A DNA stretch of 64,000 nt from Bacillus sp. EB600 (GCF_024494385.1 NZ_JAEVLT010000018.1:29055-93054); one strand, 5' to 3'. Numbered from the stretch's first letter, positions 1 to 8,883 are shown. Numbers and translations are program-made. The notes: generated from the letters alone by a model not told the origin.

Positions 1-498
1 CACATTCCTGAAAACGATATTTTTTCGCAGGAAAATCATTATTTTGATACATCAGATTTTTTGTTAAAGGATAAAGGGTCTGCATTACGGATACGCCAAA
101 AGGGTGGGGATTATGAATTAACGTTAAAGCAGCCATTTCAAGATGGATTACTCGAAACAAATCAACGATTGTCAATCGAGGAAGCGACCCTTGCTATTAC
201 AACAGGCAAACTTCCTAATGGAAGTATAAATGAGCTAATCTCAAATCTAGATATTCCTTTTTCAAAAATGGAGTATTTCGGATCACTTTTAACCAAAAGA
301 GCTGAATTTTCCTATAAAGAAGGTCTGTTAGTTCTAGACCATAGTTTCTATTTAAATAAAGAGGATTATGAGTTAGAATACGAAGTAGAAAATTATCAAG
401 ACGGTCAGAAACTATTTTTACAGTTTCTTAAGCAGCATAACATCCCTCAACGGAAAATAAAGAATAAAATCCAGCGGTTTTATGAAGAAAAGCGATAG
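1..498 (+). CDS. yjbK: CYTH-domain protein YjbK, 5' end missing
   Basis: The frame is open from the first base of the window, so the start lies upstream; 165 codons are present. CYTH proteins fold into a tunnel that binds triphosphates with divalent metal. Visible hallmarks are the YFDTSDF stretch (about residues 15-20), the basic SALRIRQK segment and the acidic ELEYEVE near the C terminus. In Bacillus this gene precedes cwlQ, as here. The last codons and the TAG stop lie in the start of a dispersed repeat, so the extreme C terminus (EEKR) is supplied by the repeat. The family is clear; the cellular substrate is not known to me. Confidence 0.85.
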   Translation, partial: HIPENDIFSQENHYFDTSDFLLKDKGSALRIRQKGGDYELTLKQPFQDGLLETNQRLSIEEATLAITTGKLPNGSINELISNLDIPFSKMEYFGSLLTKRAEFSYKEGLLVLDHSFYLNKEDYELEYEVENYQDGQKLFLQFLKQHNIPQRKIKNKIQRFYEEKR

Positions 499-757
499 CG
501 CCCGTTTAGCGCACGACAGGACTGGGGCCATATCGACTGAGATAAGGCGAACCTTCAATCAGCGAATGTTTTTCTCTCGCTGATTGTTAGTTGACCCACC
601 GGGTTTTTACGGGCAGTTGAGAATCTACTTCCCGTTAATACGCGGCAAAGGAAACACGAAGAGCGCAAGCGCATTCGTGCTTGACTTATCGTAGGGAGAG
701 GGGCGAAATACACTAGTCGCTGGGTGATAGAGTCAGACAGTTGTCAAAGTTCAAATT
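489..757 (+). repeat. Dispersed structured repeat, long form (copy A)
   Basis: It begins with AAAGCGATAGCGCCCG and ends with a GACAGTTGTCAAAGTTCAAA-type tail. It holds two internal hairpins (AATCAGCGA/TCGCTGATT and a GGGCAGTTGAGAATCTACTT-type stem) and the outer hairpin CACGAAGAGCG/CGCATTCGTG. The same architecture recurs near 16957, 22131 (reverse), 42253, 57877 and 59448. No protein-coding potential is apparent. Confidence 0.85.
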
Positions 758-785
758 AAATAAAAATGATAGGGGGAACTGGTTT

Positions 786-1388
786 ATGAATATCGATAAA
801 CTTAGAGCTATGTTGGATTTAAAGGCCGTACAAAACTTCAGCACAAACAATACTTCAGCTAATGAGACTTCCATGTTTCAAGATATATTAAACGAGATTC
901 TTACAGACGATGAAAGAGCAGAATTTTCGAAACCGCTGAACAGTTCCCCAGTATCGACAGTAAGTCCGATCGCTATGACCTCTTTGCCACCGCTGTCCTT
1001 ATTAAATACAACTAGTGATATGGATCAATTGATCAATCAAGCTTCTCAACAATGCGACTTACCAGCAAAATTAATTAAGGCCGTTATCCAGCATGAATCA
1101 AACTTTAATCCGAATGCCCTCAGTAAAGCTGGTGCTTCAGGCTTGATGCAATTAATGCCGGCAACAGCTAGATCTCTAGGTGTTAATGATGTCTTTGATC
1201 CAGAGCAAAACATCCTCGCCGGCAGTAAATACTTAAAACAAATGCTTGATAGGTATGATGGCAACCTTGAACTTTCCCTTGCAGCCTATAACGCAGGGCC
1301 TGCTAACGTGGATAAATACGGTCGAATTCCCCCATTTAAGGAAACTGCAAACTATGTTCAAAAAATCACTGACTCTTATTATAGCTAA
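786..1388 (+). CDS. cwlQ: Lytic transglycosylase CwlQ (YjbJ)
   Basis: Peptidoglycan-cleaving enzyme with a C-terminal SLT (goose-lysozyme-like) domain at about residues 80-195 of 200. The catalytic glutamate is in IQHESNFNP (about E104), followed by GLMQLMPATA and the AAYNAGP signature. The N-terminal part is low-complexity and Ser/Thr-rich. Start: ATG 786 has AGGGGG ending 9 nt upstream. An in-frame TTG at 741 lies in the repeat tail and is rejected. No obvious signal peptide is seen. The B. subtilis homologue is reported to have muramidase and transglycosylase activity. A hairpin terminator follows. Confidence 0.9.
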   Translation: MNIDKLRAMLDLKAVQNFSTNNTSANETSMFQDILNEILTDDERAEFSKPLNSSPVSTVSPIAMTSLPPLSLLNTTSDMDQLINQASQQCDLPAKLIKAVIQHESNFNPNALSKAGASGLMQLMPATARSLGVNDVFDPEQNILAGSKYLKQMLDRYDGNLELSLAAYNAGPANVDKYGRIPPFKETANYVQKITDSYYS

Positions 1389-1394
1389 GTCCTC

Positions 1395-1421
1395 CCCCCT
1401 GTTTCTGTAACAGGGGTTATT
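1395..1421 (+). terminator. Terminator after cwlQ
   Basis: CCCCTGTT/AACAGGGG stem with a 5-nt loop followed by TTATTTGT, seven bases behind the cwlQ stop. Confidence 0.65.
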
Positions 1422-1538
1422 TGTGTTATAGAATAGGTTAGAATATTACAAAATAGCTTTTTAGAGGCTATTTATTTGAGATATAAAAGGGGCATTGCTA
1501 AAATAATGATATAGACACAAAATAAAGGAGTAATCAAC

Positions 1539-1946
1539 ATGATCGAGAAAAATACCACACCATTTGATGCCATCGGTGAGGAAAACTTGCACCGTCTTAT
1601 TGACACTTTTTACGGCTTGGTTGGACAACATCCTGATCTTTCTCCTATATTCCCAGACGATCTAACAGAAACTGCAAGAAAACAAAAGCAATTTCTAACA
1701 CAATATTTAGGTGGTCCGCCCATATACACCGAAGAACATGGTCACCCAATGCTGCGTGCACGTCACATGCCTTTTCCGGTTACTCCAAAACGGGCAAATG
1801 CTTGGTTATCCTGCATGCGTCAAGCAATCGAAAGGGTTGGTTTAGAGGGTCCCATCAAAGATGAATTTTATTCCCGGCTTTATTTAACTGCCCAGCACAT
1901 GATTAATACTCCAGATGATCAAGACTTACTTGGTGACAATCTGTGA
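1539..1946 (+). CDS. yjbI: Truncated (2/2) haemoglobin YjbI, group II
   Basis: Haem-binding truncated globin of 135 residues, the normal length for group II (trHbO). The proximal-histidine region LRARHMPFPV places the haem ligand at about H76, and NAWLSCM then YSRLYLTAQHM fit the last helices. An AAGGAG site lies 8 nt before ATG 1539. The stop overlaps the GTG of spxH by four bases (GTGA), so the two are translationally coupled. Coupling a globin to the thiol adaptor SpxH is conserved in Bacillus and suggests a link to oxidative or nitrosative stress; the exact role is inferred. Confidence 0.92.
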   Translation: MIEKNTTPFDAIGEENLHRLIDTFYGLVGQHPDLSPIFPDDLTETARKQKQFLTQYLGGPPIYTEEHGHPMLRARHMPFPVTPKRANAWLSCMRQAIERVGLEGPIKDEFYSRLYLTAQHMINTPDDQDLLGDNL

Positions 1947-2809
1947 AGAACCAAGATCAATTGTTTACCGCTCATCATTGTTTTGGCAGCGATAAAAAGC
2001 CTGTGGAAATATACTTTTTTATTGACCCTGTTTGTGCCGAATGCTGGGCGCTTGAGCCAATCTTAAAGAAACTGCAAATCGAATACGGACGATACTTTTC
2101 TCTAAAACATGTGCTAAATGGGAAATTAGCAGATTTAAATGTAAGGAAAAAAAAGAAGTGCGACAATCGAATAGATTCTTTAGAAAAAACAACAAGTGCA
2201 GGGTGGTCTTGTGATAAGGAGATTTGGTTGGGGAATCCTGTCCATTCTCCATTTATTGCCTCAATTGCGATAAAGGCGGCAGAATTACAAGGAAGAAAAG
2301 CAGGAAACCGATTTTTGCGGATATTTCAAGAGATCCTTTTTTTGGAAAAGAAAAATATTACCAACTTTGAAGTTTTACAGGAATGTGCCGATAAGGCAGG
2401 ATTAGATGTTGATGAGTTTATTTCAGATATTCATTCAAAAAGTGCTGCTAAAGCATTCCAGTGTGATTTAAAAATCACTTCTGAAATGGATGTTCATGAA
2501 ATTCCCACTCTCGTTTTCTTTAATGAAAATGCTGAAGAAGAAGGAATTAAAATAGCTGGTGTGTATCCTTATGAAATTTATGTCCAAATTCTCGAGGAGA
2601 TGCTTTCCGAGCAGCCACACCAATCATCGCCGCCACCACTAGAAGCTTTTATTAAATTTTTTAGACTTGTTGCATCCCAGGATATTGCAACTGTTTATAA
2701 CATGTCGATTGCTCAAGTAGAACGTGAAATGAAAAAATTACTGTTAAAACAAAAAGTCGAACAAATCTCCGCAAGAAACGGAAAATTCTGGAGATATATA
2801 GAGGAATAG
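1943..2809 (+). CDS. spxH: SpxH/YjbH, adaptor for ClpXP degradation of Spx
   Basis: DsbA/thioredoxin-like adaptor that delivers the transcription factor Spx to ClpXP. The VDP/IDP-type active-site segment reads IDPVCAECW with a CxxC pair at C31/C34, followed by the helical insert and the conserved EMDVHEIPTLVFF stretch containing the cis-Pro loop. Length 288, as expected. It starts with GTG overlapping the yjbI stop. Its substrate gene spx lies about 6.4 kb downstream on the other strand. A terminator shared with the convergent small RNA roxS follows. Confidence 0.93.
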   Translation: MKNQDQLFTAHHCFGSDKKPVEIYFFIDPVCAECWALEPILKKLQIEYGRYFSLKHVLNGKLADLNVRKKKKCDNRIDSLEKTTSAGWSCDKEIWLGNPVHSPFIASIAIKAAELQGRKAGNRFLRIFQEILFLEKKNITNFEVLQECADKAGLDVDEFISDIHSKSAAKAFQCDLKITSEMDVHEIPTLVFFNENAEEEGIKIAGVYPYEIYVQILEEMLSEQPHQSSPPPLEAFIKFFRLVASQDIATVYNMSIAQVEREMKKLLLKQKVEQISARNGKFWRYIEE

Positions 2810-2851
2810 CCATCAGTACGTAAAGGATCAGGCTGTTTATTCTTTTTTAAA

Positions 2852-2972
2852 TGAAAAAGACCCCAGCAAACGGTGCTTAGGGTCTTTTTTCTATAAATAT
2901 ACGAACAAAGGGGATGGGAGAAATTTTTCACGGTCAAACAAAGGGGTATATGTTTGTTGTGATCAACTTCAC
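2852..2972 (-). ncRNA. roxS: RoxS (RsaE-type) regulatory RNA
   Basis: The minus strand carries two copies of the C-rich seed CCCCTTTGTT: one as ACCCCTTTGTTTG (about 2936-2948) and one as CCCATCCCCTTTG (2906-2918). Both are framed as in Staphylococcus RsaE and Bacillus RoxS, and the shared terminator stem follows. The predicted length of about 120 nt fits the family. Location between spxH and yizD, close to pepF, is the conserved position. Family knowledge: RoxS represses mRNAs of central and redox metabolism by pairing of its C-rich loops and is induced by ResD and modulated by Rex. Confidence 0.9.
2854..2890. terminator. Bidirectional terminator, spxH (+) and roxS (-)
   Basis: AAAGACCCCAGCA / TGCTTAGGGTCTTT stem with an AACGG loop. 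There are T runs on both sides, so it can end both converging transcripts. Confidence 0.85.
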
Positions 2973-2978
2973 GTACAT

Positions 2979-3040
2979 ACTATAACATGGGAACATAGAG
3001 GATTCAACAGCCTTGTGTTTCATTTCACAATATTGTCAAA
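2979..3040 (-). promoter_or_regulatory. roxS promoter with upstream redox-regulator palindrome
   Basis: Minus strand: -35 TTGAAT (3002-3007), 17-bp spacer, -10 TATAGT (2979-2984), predicted +1 near 2972. Upstream, TTTCACAATATTGTCAAA (3023-3040) is an almost perfect palindrome containing ATTGTGAAA. It resembles ResD or Rex sites. The regulator assignment is inference. Confidence 0.65.
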
Positions 3041-3110
3041 TTCATAAATTAGGAAGAAGAATTATACAATAGAAATGGAAACACATTATAGGTAAAGGTG
3101 GAAAATTAAA

Positions 3111-3284
3111 TTGAGGAAACTTAAAGTTTTCGCGATGTTACTTTTTATCCTATGCTCTTTCTTTCTTCATTTGCTGGCAATGTTAGATTCATTCCCCCTG
3201 CTGCTAAGTACCCCGCTCTTGTTTAGTTCATTTCTCCTCTTTTTTATGATGATTAATCATCAAAGTAAGTTTAAGGGACTTTAA
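3111..3284 (+). CDS. yizD: Small membrane protein YizD-like (57 aa)
   Basis: TTG start 9 nt after AAAGGTGG; 57 residues with two hydrophobic segments (about residues 6-25 and 28-48) and a short basic tail, so a small membrane hairpin. Its place next to roxS matches B. subtilis yizD, a protein of the same size class. Function is unknown. The call rests on position, length, ribosome site and hydrophobic profile, not on recognised residues. Confidence 0.6.
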   Translation: MRKLKVFAMLLFILCSFFLHLLAMLDSFPLLLSTPLLFSSFLLFFMMINHQSKFKGL

Positions 3285-3288
3285 TAAA

Positions 3289-3312
3289 GCAGACTGCCAT
3301 AGCAGTCTGCCC
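3289..3312 (-). terminator. Terminator after pepF
   Basis: GCAGACTGC/GCAGTCTGC stem. On the minus strand it is followed by TTTATTAAAG, 6 nt beyond the pepF stop. Confidence 0.75.
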
Positions 3313-3317
3313 CCCTA

Positions 3318-5138
3318 TTAAGATAACAGTTGTTCCATTTCGGTTAGCTTTTCTTCAAACACTTTGCAGGCATTTCTGACTGGTTCGGAGCTATTCATAT
3401 CAACCCCAGCTTTCTTCAGCACTTCGATTGGGTAATCTGAGCTTCCAGCGCTTAAGAATTCTTTAATATAGCGATTGACTGCTGGATCGCCTTCTTCTAA
3501 AATCTGCTTACTTAATGCGGTTGCAGCACTGAAACCGGTCGCATATTGATAGACATAATAATTGTAGTAAAAATGAGGGATTCTCGCCCATTCTAAACCA
3601 ATTTCTTCATCAATAACGATATCTTCCTCACCATAATACTTTTTATTTAAAGCATAATATTCGCTTGTTAACAAATCTGCTGTTAAGGCTTCGTTATTTT
3701 GCGCTTTTTGATGGATTAAATGCTCATACTCAGCAAACATTGTTTGGCGGAACACCGTGCCCCTAAAGCCTTCTAAATAATGATTCAACAAATAAATCCG
3801 TTTTTGCTCATCATCAATTGTCTTTAATAAATGATCATTTAATAATGCTTCATTGCAGGTTGAAGCAACCTCAGCAACGAAAATAGAATAATCACCATAT
3901 GGATACTGCTGCGTTTTACGAGTGAAATAGCTATGAACAGAATGCCCAAATTCATGGACTAACGTAAACAGGTTATTCACATTATCCTGCCAGTTCAAGA
4001 GGATATACGGATTTGTTCCATATGCACCTGATGAATAGGCGCCACTGCGTTTCCCTTTATTTTCATGAACATCCACCCAGCGATTCTCAAAGCCAGTTTT
4101 TAAAACTTGTAAGTATTCTTCTCCTAATGGTGCAAGACCTTTTAAAATAATCTCCTTTGCTTCATCGTACTTAATTTCCATTTTCACATCTTTAACAAGC
4201 GGTGTATATAAATCATACATATGCAGTTCGTTTAGACCTAACACCTTCTTGCGCAGTTTAATATAACGCTGTAATAAAGGAAGATTTTCATTAACTGTTT
4301 GAACAAGGTTATCATAAACACTCTCTGGAATATTGTTTGAAGACAATGCAGCCTCCCTTGCAGAGCTATACTTTCTAACCCTCGCATTAAAATTGTCCTT
4401 TTTCACGTTACCGCTTAATGTGCTTGCAAAGGTATTTCGGTAATGTCCGTAGGTATCATAAACTGCTTTAAAGGCGTCATGCCGAACCCGCCCGTCTGCA
4501 CTCTCGAGAAAACGGCTGTATCTCCCATGGGTAACCTCGACTTCGTTTCCATTTTCATCTTTAATCGAAGGAAACTCCAAGTCCGCATTGTTTAACATCC
4601 CAAATGTATTGCTTGAAGCGTTCATGACCTCTCCTGCTTCAGCTAATAATGCCTCCATCTCTGCAGAAAGAACATGCGGCCTTTGCAAATTGATTTCCTC
4701 GAGAGCATGTTTATACAATTGTAATTCTGATTTTTGCTTTAAAAAGTCAGTTATTTTTCCTTCGTCAATGGAAAGAATTTCAGGAACAATATAGGCTAGT
4801 TGGCTTGCAGCCTGTGAGTACAGATTCTTCATCCTGTCGTCCAAGCCTTGATAAAATGAATTCGTAGTGTCCTGGTCATATCTCATATGTGAATAAGCAT
4901 AAAGTTTTCCAATTCTCTCAAGCAGCTTGTCTTGATTCTGAAGAGCTTGAAAGAGTGTATCAGCACTTTCAGCAAGCTTTCCTTCGAACTTCTTTACTTC
5001 TGGGATTAAGTTTTTAACTTCCTGGAATTCTTTTTCCCATTCCTCATCACTTGGAAAAATATCTTCCAATTTCCACGTTTCTTCTGTTGGAATTTCACTT
5101 CTAGCAGGAAGTGACTTTACTGCAGCTTCATTTGTCAT
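3318..5138 (-). CDS. pepF: Oligoendopeptidase F (M3 family)
   Basis: Cytoplasmic zinc metallopeptidase that cuts short peptides. The N-terminal PepF domain is followed by the M3 catalytic domain with HEFGHSVH (about residue 393), then the downstream EVAST/NEALL segment that supplies the third ligand. At 606 residues it has normal length. Start: ATG 5138 has GGAGG 6 nt upstream; the ATG at 5144 abuts the ribosome site and is unlikely. Overexpression of PepF inhibits sporulation initiation in B. subtilis by degrading signalling peptides. It follows coiA on the same strand with a terminator between. Confidence 0.93.
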   Translation of the reverse strand: MTNEAAVKSLPARSEIPTEETWKLEDIFPSDEEWEKEFQEVKNLIPEVKKFEGKLAESADTLFQALQNQDKLLERIGKLYAYSHMRYDQDTTNSFYQGLDDRMKNLYSQAASQLAYIVPEILSIDEGKITDFLKQKSELQLYKHALEEINLQRPHVLSAEMEALLAEAGEVMNASSNTFGMLNNADLEFPSIKDENGNEVEVTHGRYSRFLESADGRVRHDAFKAVYDTYGHYRNTFASTLSGNVKKDNFNARVRKYSSAREAALSSNNIPESVYDNLVQTVNENLPLLQRYIKLRKKVLGLNELHMYDLYTPLVKDVKMEIKYDEAKEIILKGLAPLGEEYLQVLKTGFENRWVDVHENKGKRSGAYSSGAYGTNPYILLNWQDNVNNLFTLVHEFGHSVHSYFTRKTQQYPYGDYSIFVAEVASTCNEALLNDHLLKTIDDEQKRIYLLNHYLEGFRGTVFRQTMFAEYEHLIHQKAQNNEALTADLLTSEYYALNKKYYGEEDIVIDEEIGLEWARIPHFYYNYYVYQYATGFSAATALSKQILEEGDPAVNRYIKEFLSAGSSDYPIEVLKKAGVDMNSSEPVRNACKVFEEKLTEMEQLLS

Positions 5139-5160
5139 ATACATCCTCCATTCATTGAAA

Positions 5161-5212
5161 AAAATTTTTTCCCCTTTAGTTTATATCAATTATTCAAAAC
5201 TAAAGGAAAAAA
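5161..5212 (-). terminator. Terminator after coiA
   Basis: TTTCCTTTAGTTT / AAACTAAAGGGGAAA stem; the minus strand continues into a long T run. Confidence 0.7.
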
Positions 5213-5321
5213 CGATTCTAGCCTTAAGAAAATCGATAGTCATTATATATTCTCCACTTATCCCCTGCAGCCCTTTAAAATTGATAACATATCCTTTTTT
5301 ATTATACCCATTCGCTTTCTT

Positions 5322-6518
5322 TCATTTATTCTTTTCAAAGATTTGGCGATTTTTTGTGAAAAATTGAAGGGTTAGTAGTTCCTTCTCCCGATTCGTTAGA
5401 GGGATATCCAAGCATCTTTGTACTTGATAAAAATTGTTCATTTTTTTCACTAACACGCCAAGCTTCTCTAACAAGCGGGTATAGTCGATAAAAGCTTCTA
5501 ATGGTTTATGTTTTTGTATCTGAGGAAATTGTCGAGGGACAATTTCATTTTTCTTTATTCGCTTTGCCAAACTCCTTTCTATTTGCTGTATACTAATATA
5601 TTCTCCAGGAAGCTTATTTCGCAAAACATCAAGATAGTAATAAGCTTGCCATATAAATGGAGGGGTTTGAAAGTATAATCCATGGGGAACCGGCAGACCA
5701 ATTTCAGGGGGAAACAAAAAGAAATTAAGGCGATTGTTATATACTTCAGTAAAAAAACGTCTCTGGTGGACGCTGGGATATACAGACCAATTCAGTTTAT
5801 ACTTTGCACTGGCGGATATCCATTGATCTACATTCAACTTTGGCACTAATTTTGGCTCTAACAAAGCTGCAAGCTTTACTTTTTCAATTGGATTTGCAAT
5901 TTTTTTAAGAAATACATTTTTTATGGAATACGGGAAGATTGAATAAAGGATTGTAATTATATTTTGATCTGGGGAAAAGCTGGGGATAAATAATTGACCA
6001 TCCTTGGTCCGGCGCAAAAATAAATAGTGGAAGTTGGTTAAGCTTTCAGTGCGAAGTTTTTCCTTCAGATTATTGCCTCCAATAATCCATAATGGTGTAT
6101 AACCGTGAGAAAAATAGTTTTCCGTTCTCTTTTTAAACAATTGTTCAGAAATGGTTGAACATTGAAACTCTAATGCGTATTTTCGGCCGTTATCATAAAA
6201 GAGAATATCTGGCCGCTGCTGAATTTCACGATCATAAAACTCCAGTACCGCCGGAACTTTTTGCTGCCTTAGCCACTGATAAAGCCTAAGTTTTCCTTCC
6301 ATATGGTACTCCGTTTCATTTTCGTAAAAGTCACGGCAGTTTCCACCCTTCTTATGAGAAAAATGATAAATCTTCCTTTCCCCTAATTTAAGAATCACCC
6401 TCTCCTCACAAATCGGGCAAAAAAATTCCTCTTTCTGTCGAAGTGCTACCAGGGTTTCTTTCTTGAATGGGTAACCAAGACAAACCTTTTTTCCATTTTT
6501 CGTTTTTGCCATTAACAT
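5322..6518 (-). CDS. coiA: Competence protein CoiA
   Basis: Nuclease-like protein needed for recombination of incoming DNA during competence. The N terminus has a CPIC zinc-finger-like motif plus a HFSH...C pair. The central PD-(D/E)xK-like core reads RPDILF...YALEFQCS with a conserved glutamine after E. Start: ATG 6518 follows AAGGGTGGTGAG by 7 nt; the ATG at 6542 has no ribosome site. About 398 residues, normal. CoiA genes are ComK-activated in relatives; no clear ComK box was seen. comK itself is at 56.7 kb. Confidence 0.9.
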   Translation of the reverse strand: MLMAKTKNGKKVCLGYPFKKETLVALRQKEEFFCPICEERVILKLGERKIYHFSHKKGGNCRDFYENETEYHMEGKLRLYQWLRQQKVPAVLEFYDREIQQRPDILFYDNGRKYALEFQCSTISEQLFKKRTENYFSHGYTPLWIIGGNNLKEKLRTESLTNFHYLFLRRTKDGQLFIPSFSPDQNIITILYSIFPYSIKNVFLKKIANPIEKVKLAALLEPKLVPKLNVDQWISASAKYKLNWSVYPSVHQRRFFTEVYNNRLNFFLFPPEIGLPVPHGLYFQTPPFIWQAYYYLDVLRNKLPGEYISIQQIERSLAKRIKKNEIVPRQFPQIQKHKPLEAFIDYTRLLEKLGVLVKKMNNFYQVQRCLDIPLTNREKELLTLQFFTKNRQIFEKNK

Positions 6519-6580
6519 ATTACTGCTCACCACCCTTTTCATACATTTCGGTTCATCATAATGAAAATCCTTCCGAAAAT

Positions 6581-6612
6581 AAAAAAAAGCGGTTCATAAT
6601 TTTGAATCCGCT
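6581..6612 (-). terminator. Terminator after cls
   Basis: AGCGGATTCA / TGAACCGCT stem on the minus strand followed by eight Ts, 10 nt past the cls stop. Confidence 0.8.
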
Positions 6613-6621
6613 AAGGTAAAC

Positions 6622-8133
6622 CTATAGAAGTGGTGATAAAAGTCTTGCAGTCGACTCTAGCAACCGGATTCCTAAATTCCTTTCTCTGAATATCTCCAGA
6701 TCCAGTTGTTCCGAATCCTTTAGATCATTTAGATATTCTGTAACCAATTTTTGCGTACTTTTTGTACGGTATAAGAAAGCATTCACCTCAAAATTTAGAT
6801 GAAAGCTGCGCATATCCATATTAGAAGTACCGATCGACGCAAGTTCATGATCAACAATGACGATTTTGCTATGCATAAAGCCTCGTTGATACTCATAAAC
6901 CTTTACACCTGCTTCGAGAAGTTCAGGAAAATAAGAGCGGGAAGCATGAAAAACAATCCGTTTATCAGGACGATTGGGTACTAACAACCGGACATCAACT
7001 CCACTTAAAGCTGCTATTTTGATTGCTGAGAAAATATCCTCATCAGGAATGAAATAGGGTGAAGCAATCCAAACGGATTTTTTTGCTGAGGTGATCATCG
7101 CAAAGAAAATATTTTTTATAACACTCCACTCATTATCCGGTCCACCTGCAATTAATTGAACACCGCCATGACTTTTATCACTTGACTGAGGCGACAAATA
7201 TTCCGCTGTTAAAAAGCTGTAATTTGTCATATAATACCAATCCTGCAAAAAGATAAGCTGGAGCGTTCGAACTGCTTCCCCTTTTAACATCAAATGAGTA
7301 TCCCGCCAAAATCCAATCTGTTTATCCCTTCCTAAATATTCATCCCCAATGTTTAAACCACCGACAAACCCCACATTACCATCGATAACAATGATCTTCC
7401 GATGGTTGCGAAAATTAAACTTACTATTCAAAAACGGCATCCTAACTGGTCCAAATGGAACTGTTTCTATTCCAGAATTTCGTAGTTCCGCAATATATTT
7501 TTTGGATAACTTCCATGACCCAACAGCATCAAACATAAAGCGAATCTTAACCCCTTGTTTCGCTTTCTCGATTAAGATATTTTTTATCTGCTCTCCAATA
7601 TGGTCATTGCGGATAATATAATATTCGAGATGAATATGATGTTTTGCTTTTTTCAATTCCTTAAGTATATGGTAAAAGGTTTCCTCTCCATTTGTTAATG
7701 TTTTTGTTGCTGTATCAAAGGATATTGGACTATTCCCAAGTTTTTGTGCCAATGTAAATAATCTGCTCTGTTGAATCCCGAACTGAACTGCTTTTTCCTC
7801 ACTTCTTGGATTATTTTCACCTTCTACTGTTAAGAAGGCCTGCTTATCAAGGAAGTATTTTTTTTTATACATCCGTTCCTTCCGGTAACTGCGTCCAAAC
7901 AGCAGATAAAAAATAAATCCCACAAGCGGGAAGCTTCCTAATACCACTAACCATGTTAATGTCTGTGTTGGATGGCGATTTTCAAGGAAAATAACAAATC
8001 CGATAAAGATAACGGAAAGCGTGATCAATAAACTTAAATAACTAAAAATCCCACCTTGCAAGTCATCCTTAAAAACAAATACAAGGAAACTTACAATCAC
8101 CAGAAATAAAATAACCCTAACTGTATTTTTCAG
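6622..8133 (-). CDS. cls: Cardiolipin synthase (phospholipase D family)
   Basis: Membrane enzyme that condenses two phosphatidylglycerols into cardiolipin. There are two or three N-terminal hydrophobic segments, then two HKD motifs: HRKIIVIDG (about residue 242) and HSKIVIVDH (about 420), each with the following GG/GTSN. Start: a GTG at 8100 has no ribosome site and would cut the first membrane helix. In-frame CTG 8133 lies 6 nt behind GGTGA and gives the family-typical KNTVRVILF beginning, so a non-AUG start is proposed (ATT at 8136 is the alternative). It lies between coiA and mecA. Confidence 0.9.
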   Translation of the reverse strand: MKNTVRVILFLVIVSFLVFVFKDDLQGGIFSYLSLLITLSVIFIGFVIFLENRHPTQTLTWLVVLGSFPLVGFIFYLLFGRSYRKERMYKKKYFLDKQAFLTVEGENNPRSEEKAVQFGIQQSRLFTLAQKLGNSPISFDTATKTLTNGEETFYHILKELKKAKHHIHLEYYIIRNDHIGEQIKNILIEKAKQGVKIRFMFDAVGSWKLSKKYIAELRNSGIETVPFGPVRMPFLNSKFNFRNHRKIIVIDGNVGFVGGLNIGDEYLGRDKQIGFWRDTHLMLKGEAVRTLQLIFLQDWYYMTNYSFLTAEYLSPQSSDKSHGGVQLIAGGPDNEWSVIKNIFFAMITSAKKSVWIASPYFIPDEDIFSAIKIAALSGVDVRLLVPNRPDKRIVFHASRSYFPELLEAGVKVYEYQRGFMHSKIVIVDHELASIGTSNMDMRSFHLNFEVNAFLYRTKSTQKLVTEYLNDLKDSEQLDLEIFRERNLGIRLLESTARLLSPLL

Positions 8134-8181
8134 AATTACTCACCCGCCTACCGAACCTCTTTACTATTTAGGATAATGGTA

Positions 8182-8211
8182 AAAAAAACCGATTTCAATA
8201 ACGAAATCGGT
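8182..8211 (-). terminator. Terminator after mecA
   Basis: ACCGATTTC/GAAATCGGT stem with a 6-nt loop, then eight Ts on the minus strand. Confidence 0.9.
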
Positions 8212-8217
8212 TACTAA

Positions 8218-8883
8218 CTAATCAAAGTGTTTTCTTAATTCTGAAAAAACATTCTCCGAAATCAGTTCTTTTCCATACTCCTGAATTCTATGAATCGTTA
8301 ATGATGTCTCATATCCATATTCAAGAAGAACACTTAAAATATCATCAATTTCATCTTCGTCAATTAAATCCTCAGGAAATTCTACATATAAGTAGTATTT
8401 TCCCTCAAAGTAAAAAAGCTTCGTCAATAGGTCATCAAGTTCTGACCGTTTTGACAACATAATGACGTCCTCAAAATCCTGAAAAGCAAGTAAAAATTCA
8501 AGAATATCTTCCTCTTCAAGTAGTTCATCATCATGAGAACCACGGGGATTGAGATGATGGTCTAAAAGATCCTCAATTCTCTCATCGACTGGAATATCCT
8601 TATCACCGGGAATGGGCAATTCAAATTTTTGTCCATCCTTAGAAATCTGGGCTTTTGTAACTAAAATTTCCAATCCCTTTTCTAATGCTTGGACCTGAAT
8701 CCAAAGTGGACCCTCAACCGTAAATTCTTCCTCTTGATGGACTTCCTCCATCATTTCCCAAAAAAGTTCTTCGCTCCGCTCACGATTATACCAAATTTCT
8801 TCCCGATCGAAGCCTCTATCTTCTATATCAACGTATGAAATATAAAACTTAACTGTATTTTCATTTATACGTTCTATATCCAT
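8218..8883 (-). CDS. mecA: MecA, ClpC adaptor for ComK
   Basis: Adaptor that assembles ClpCP and targets ComK and related proteins. The N-terminal substrate-binding domain begins MDIERINENTVKF; the very acidic linker reads DDELLEEEDILEFL; the C-terminal ClpC-binding domain contains EGKYYLYVEF. Length 221, typical. A GGGAGAAAG ribosome site precedes ATG 8883. The linker runs heavy in Asp/Glu as in all MecA proteins. Its client ComK is encoded at 56.7 kb and the ComK-pathway gene comZ at 16.5 kb, so the competence circuit is largely within this window. Confidence 0.95.
   Translation of the reverse strand: MDIERINENTVKFYISYVDIEDRGFDREEIWYNRERSEELFWEMMEEVHQEEEFTVEGPLWIQVQALEKGLEILVTKAQISKDGQKFELPIPGDKDIPVDERIEDLLDHHLNPRGSHDDELLEEEDILEFLLAFQDFEDVIMLSKRSELDDLLTKLFYFEGKYYLYVEFPEDLIDEDEIDDILSVLLEYGYETSLTIHRIQEYGKELISENVFSELRKHFD

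Noticed and set aside
741..785. Longer cwlQ beginning from TTG 741
   Set aside because: The extra codons are the tail of the dispersed repeat, and ATG 786 has the ribosome site.
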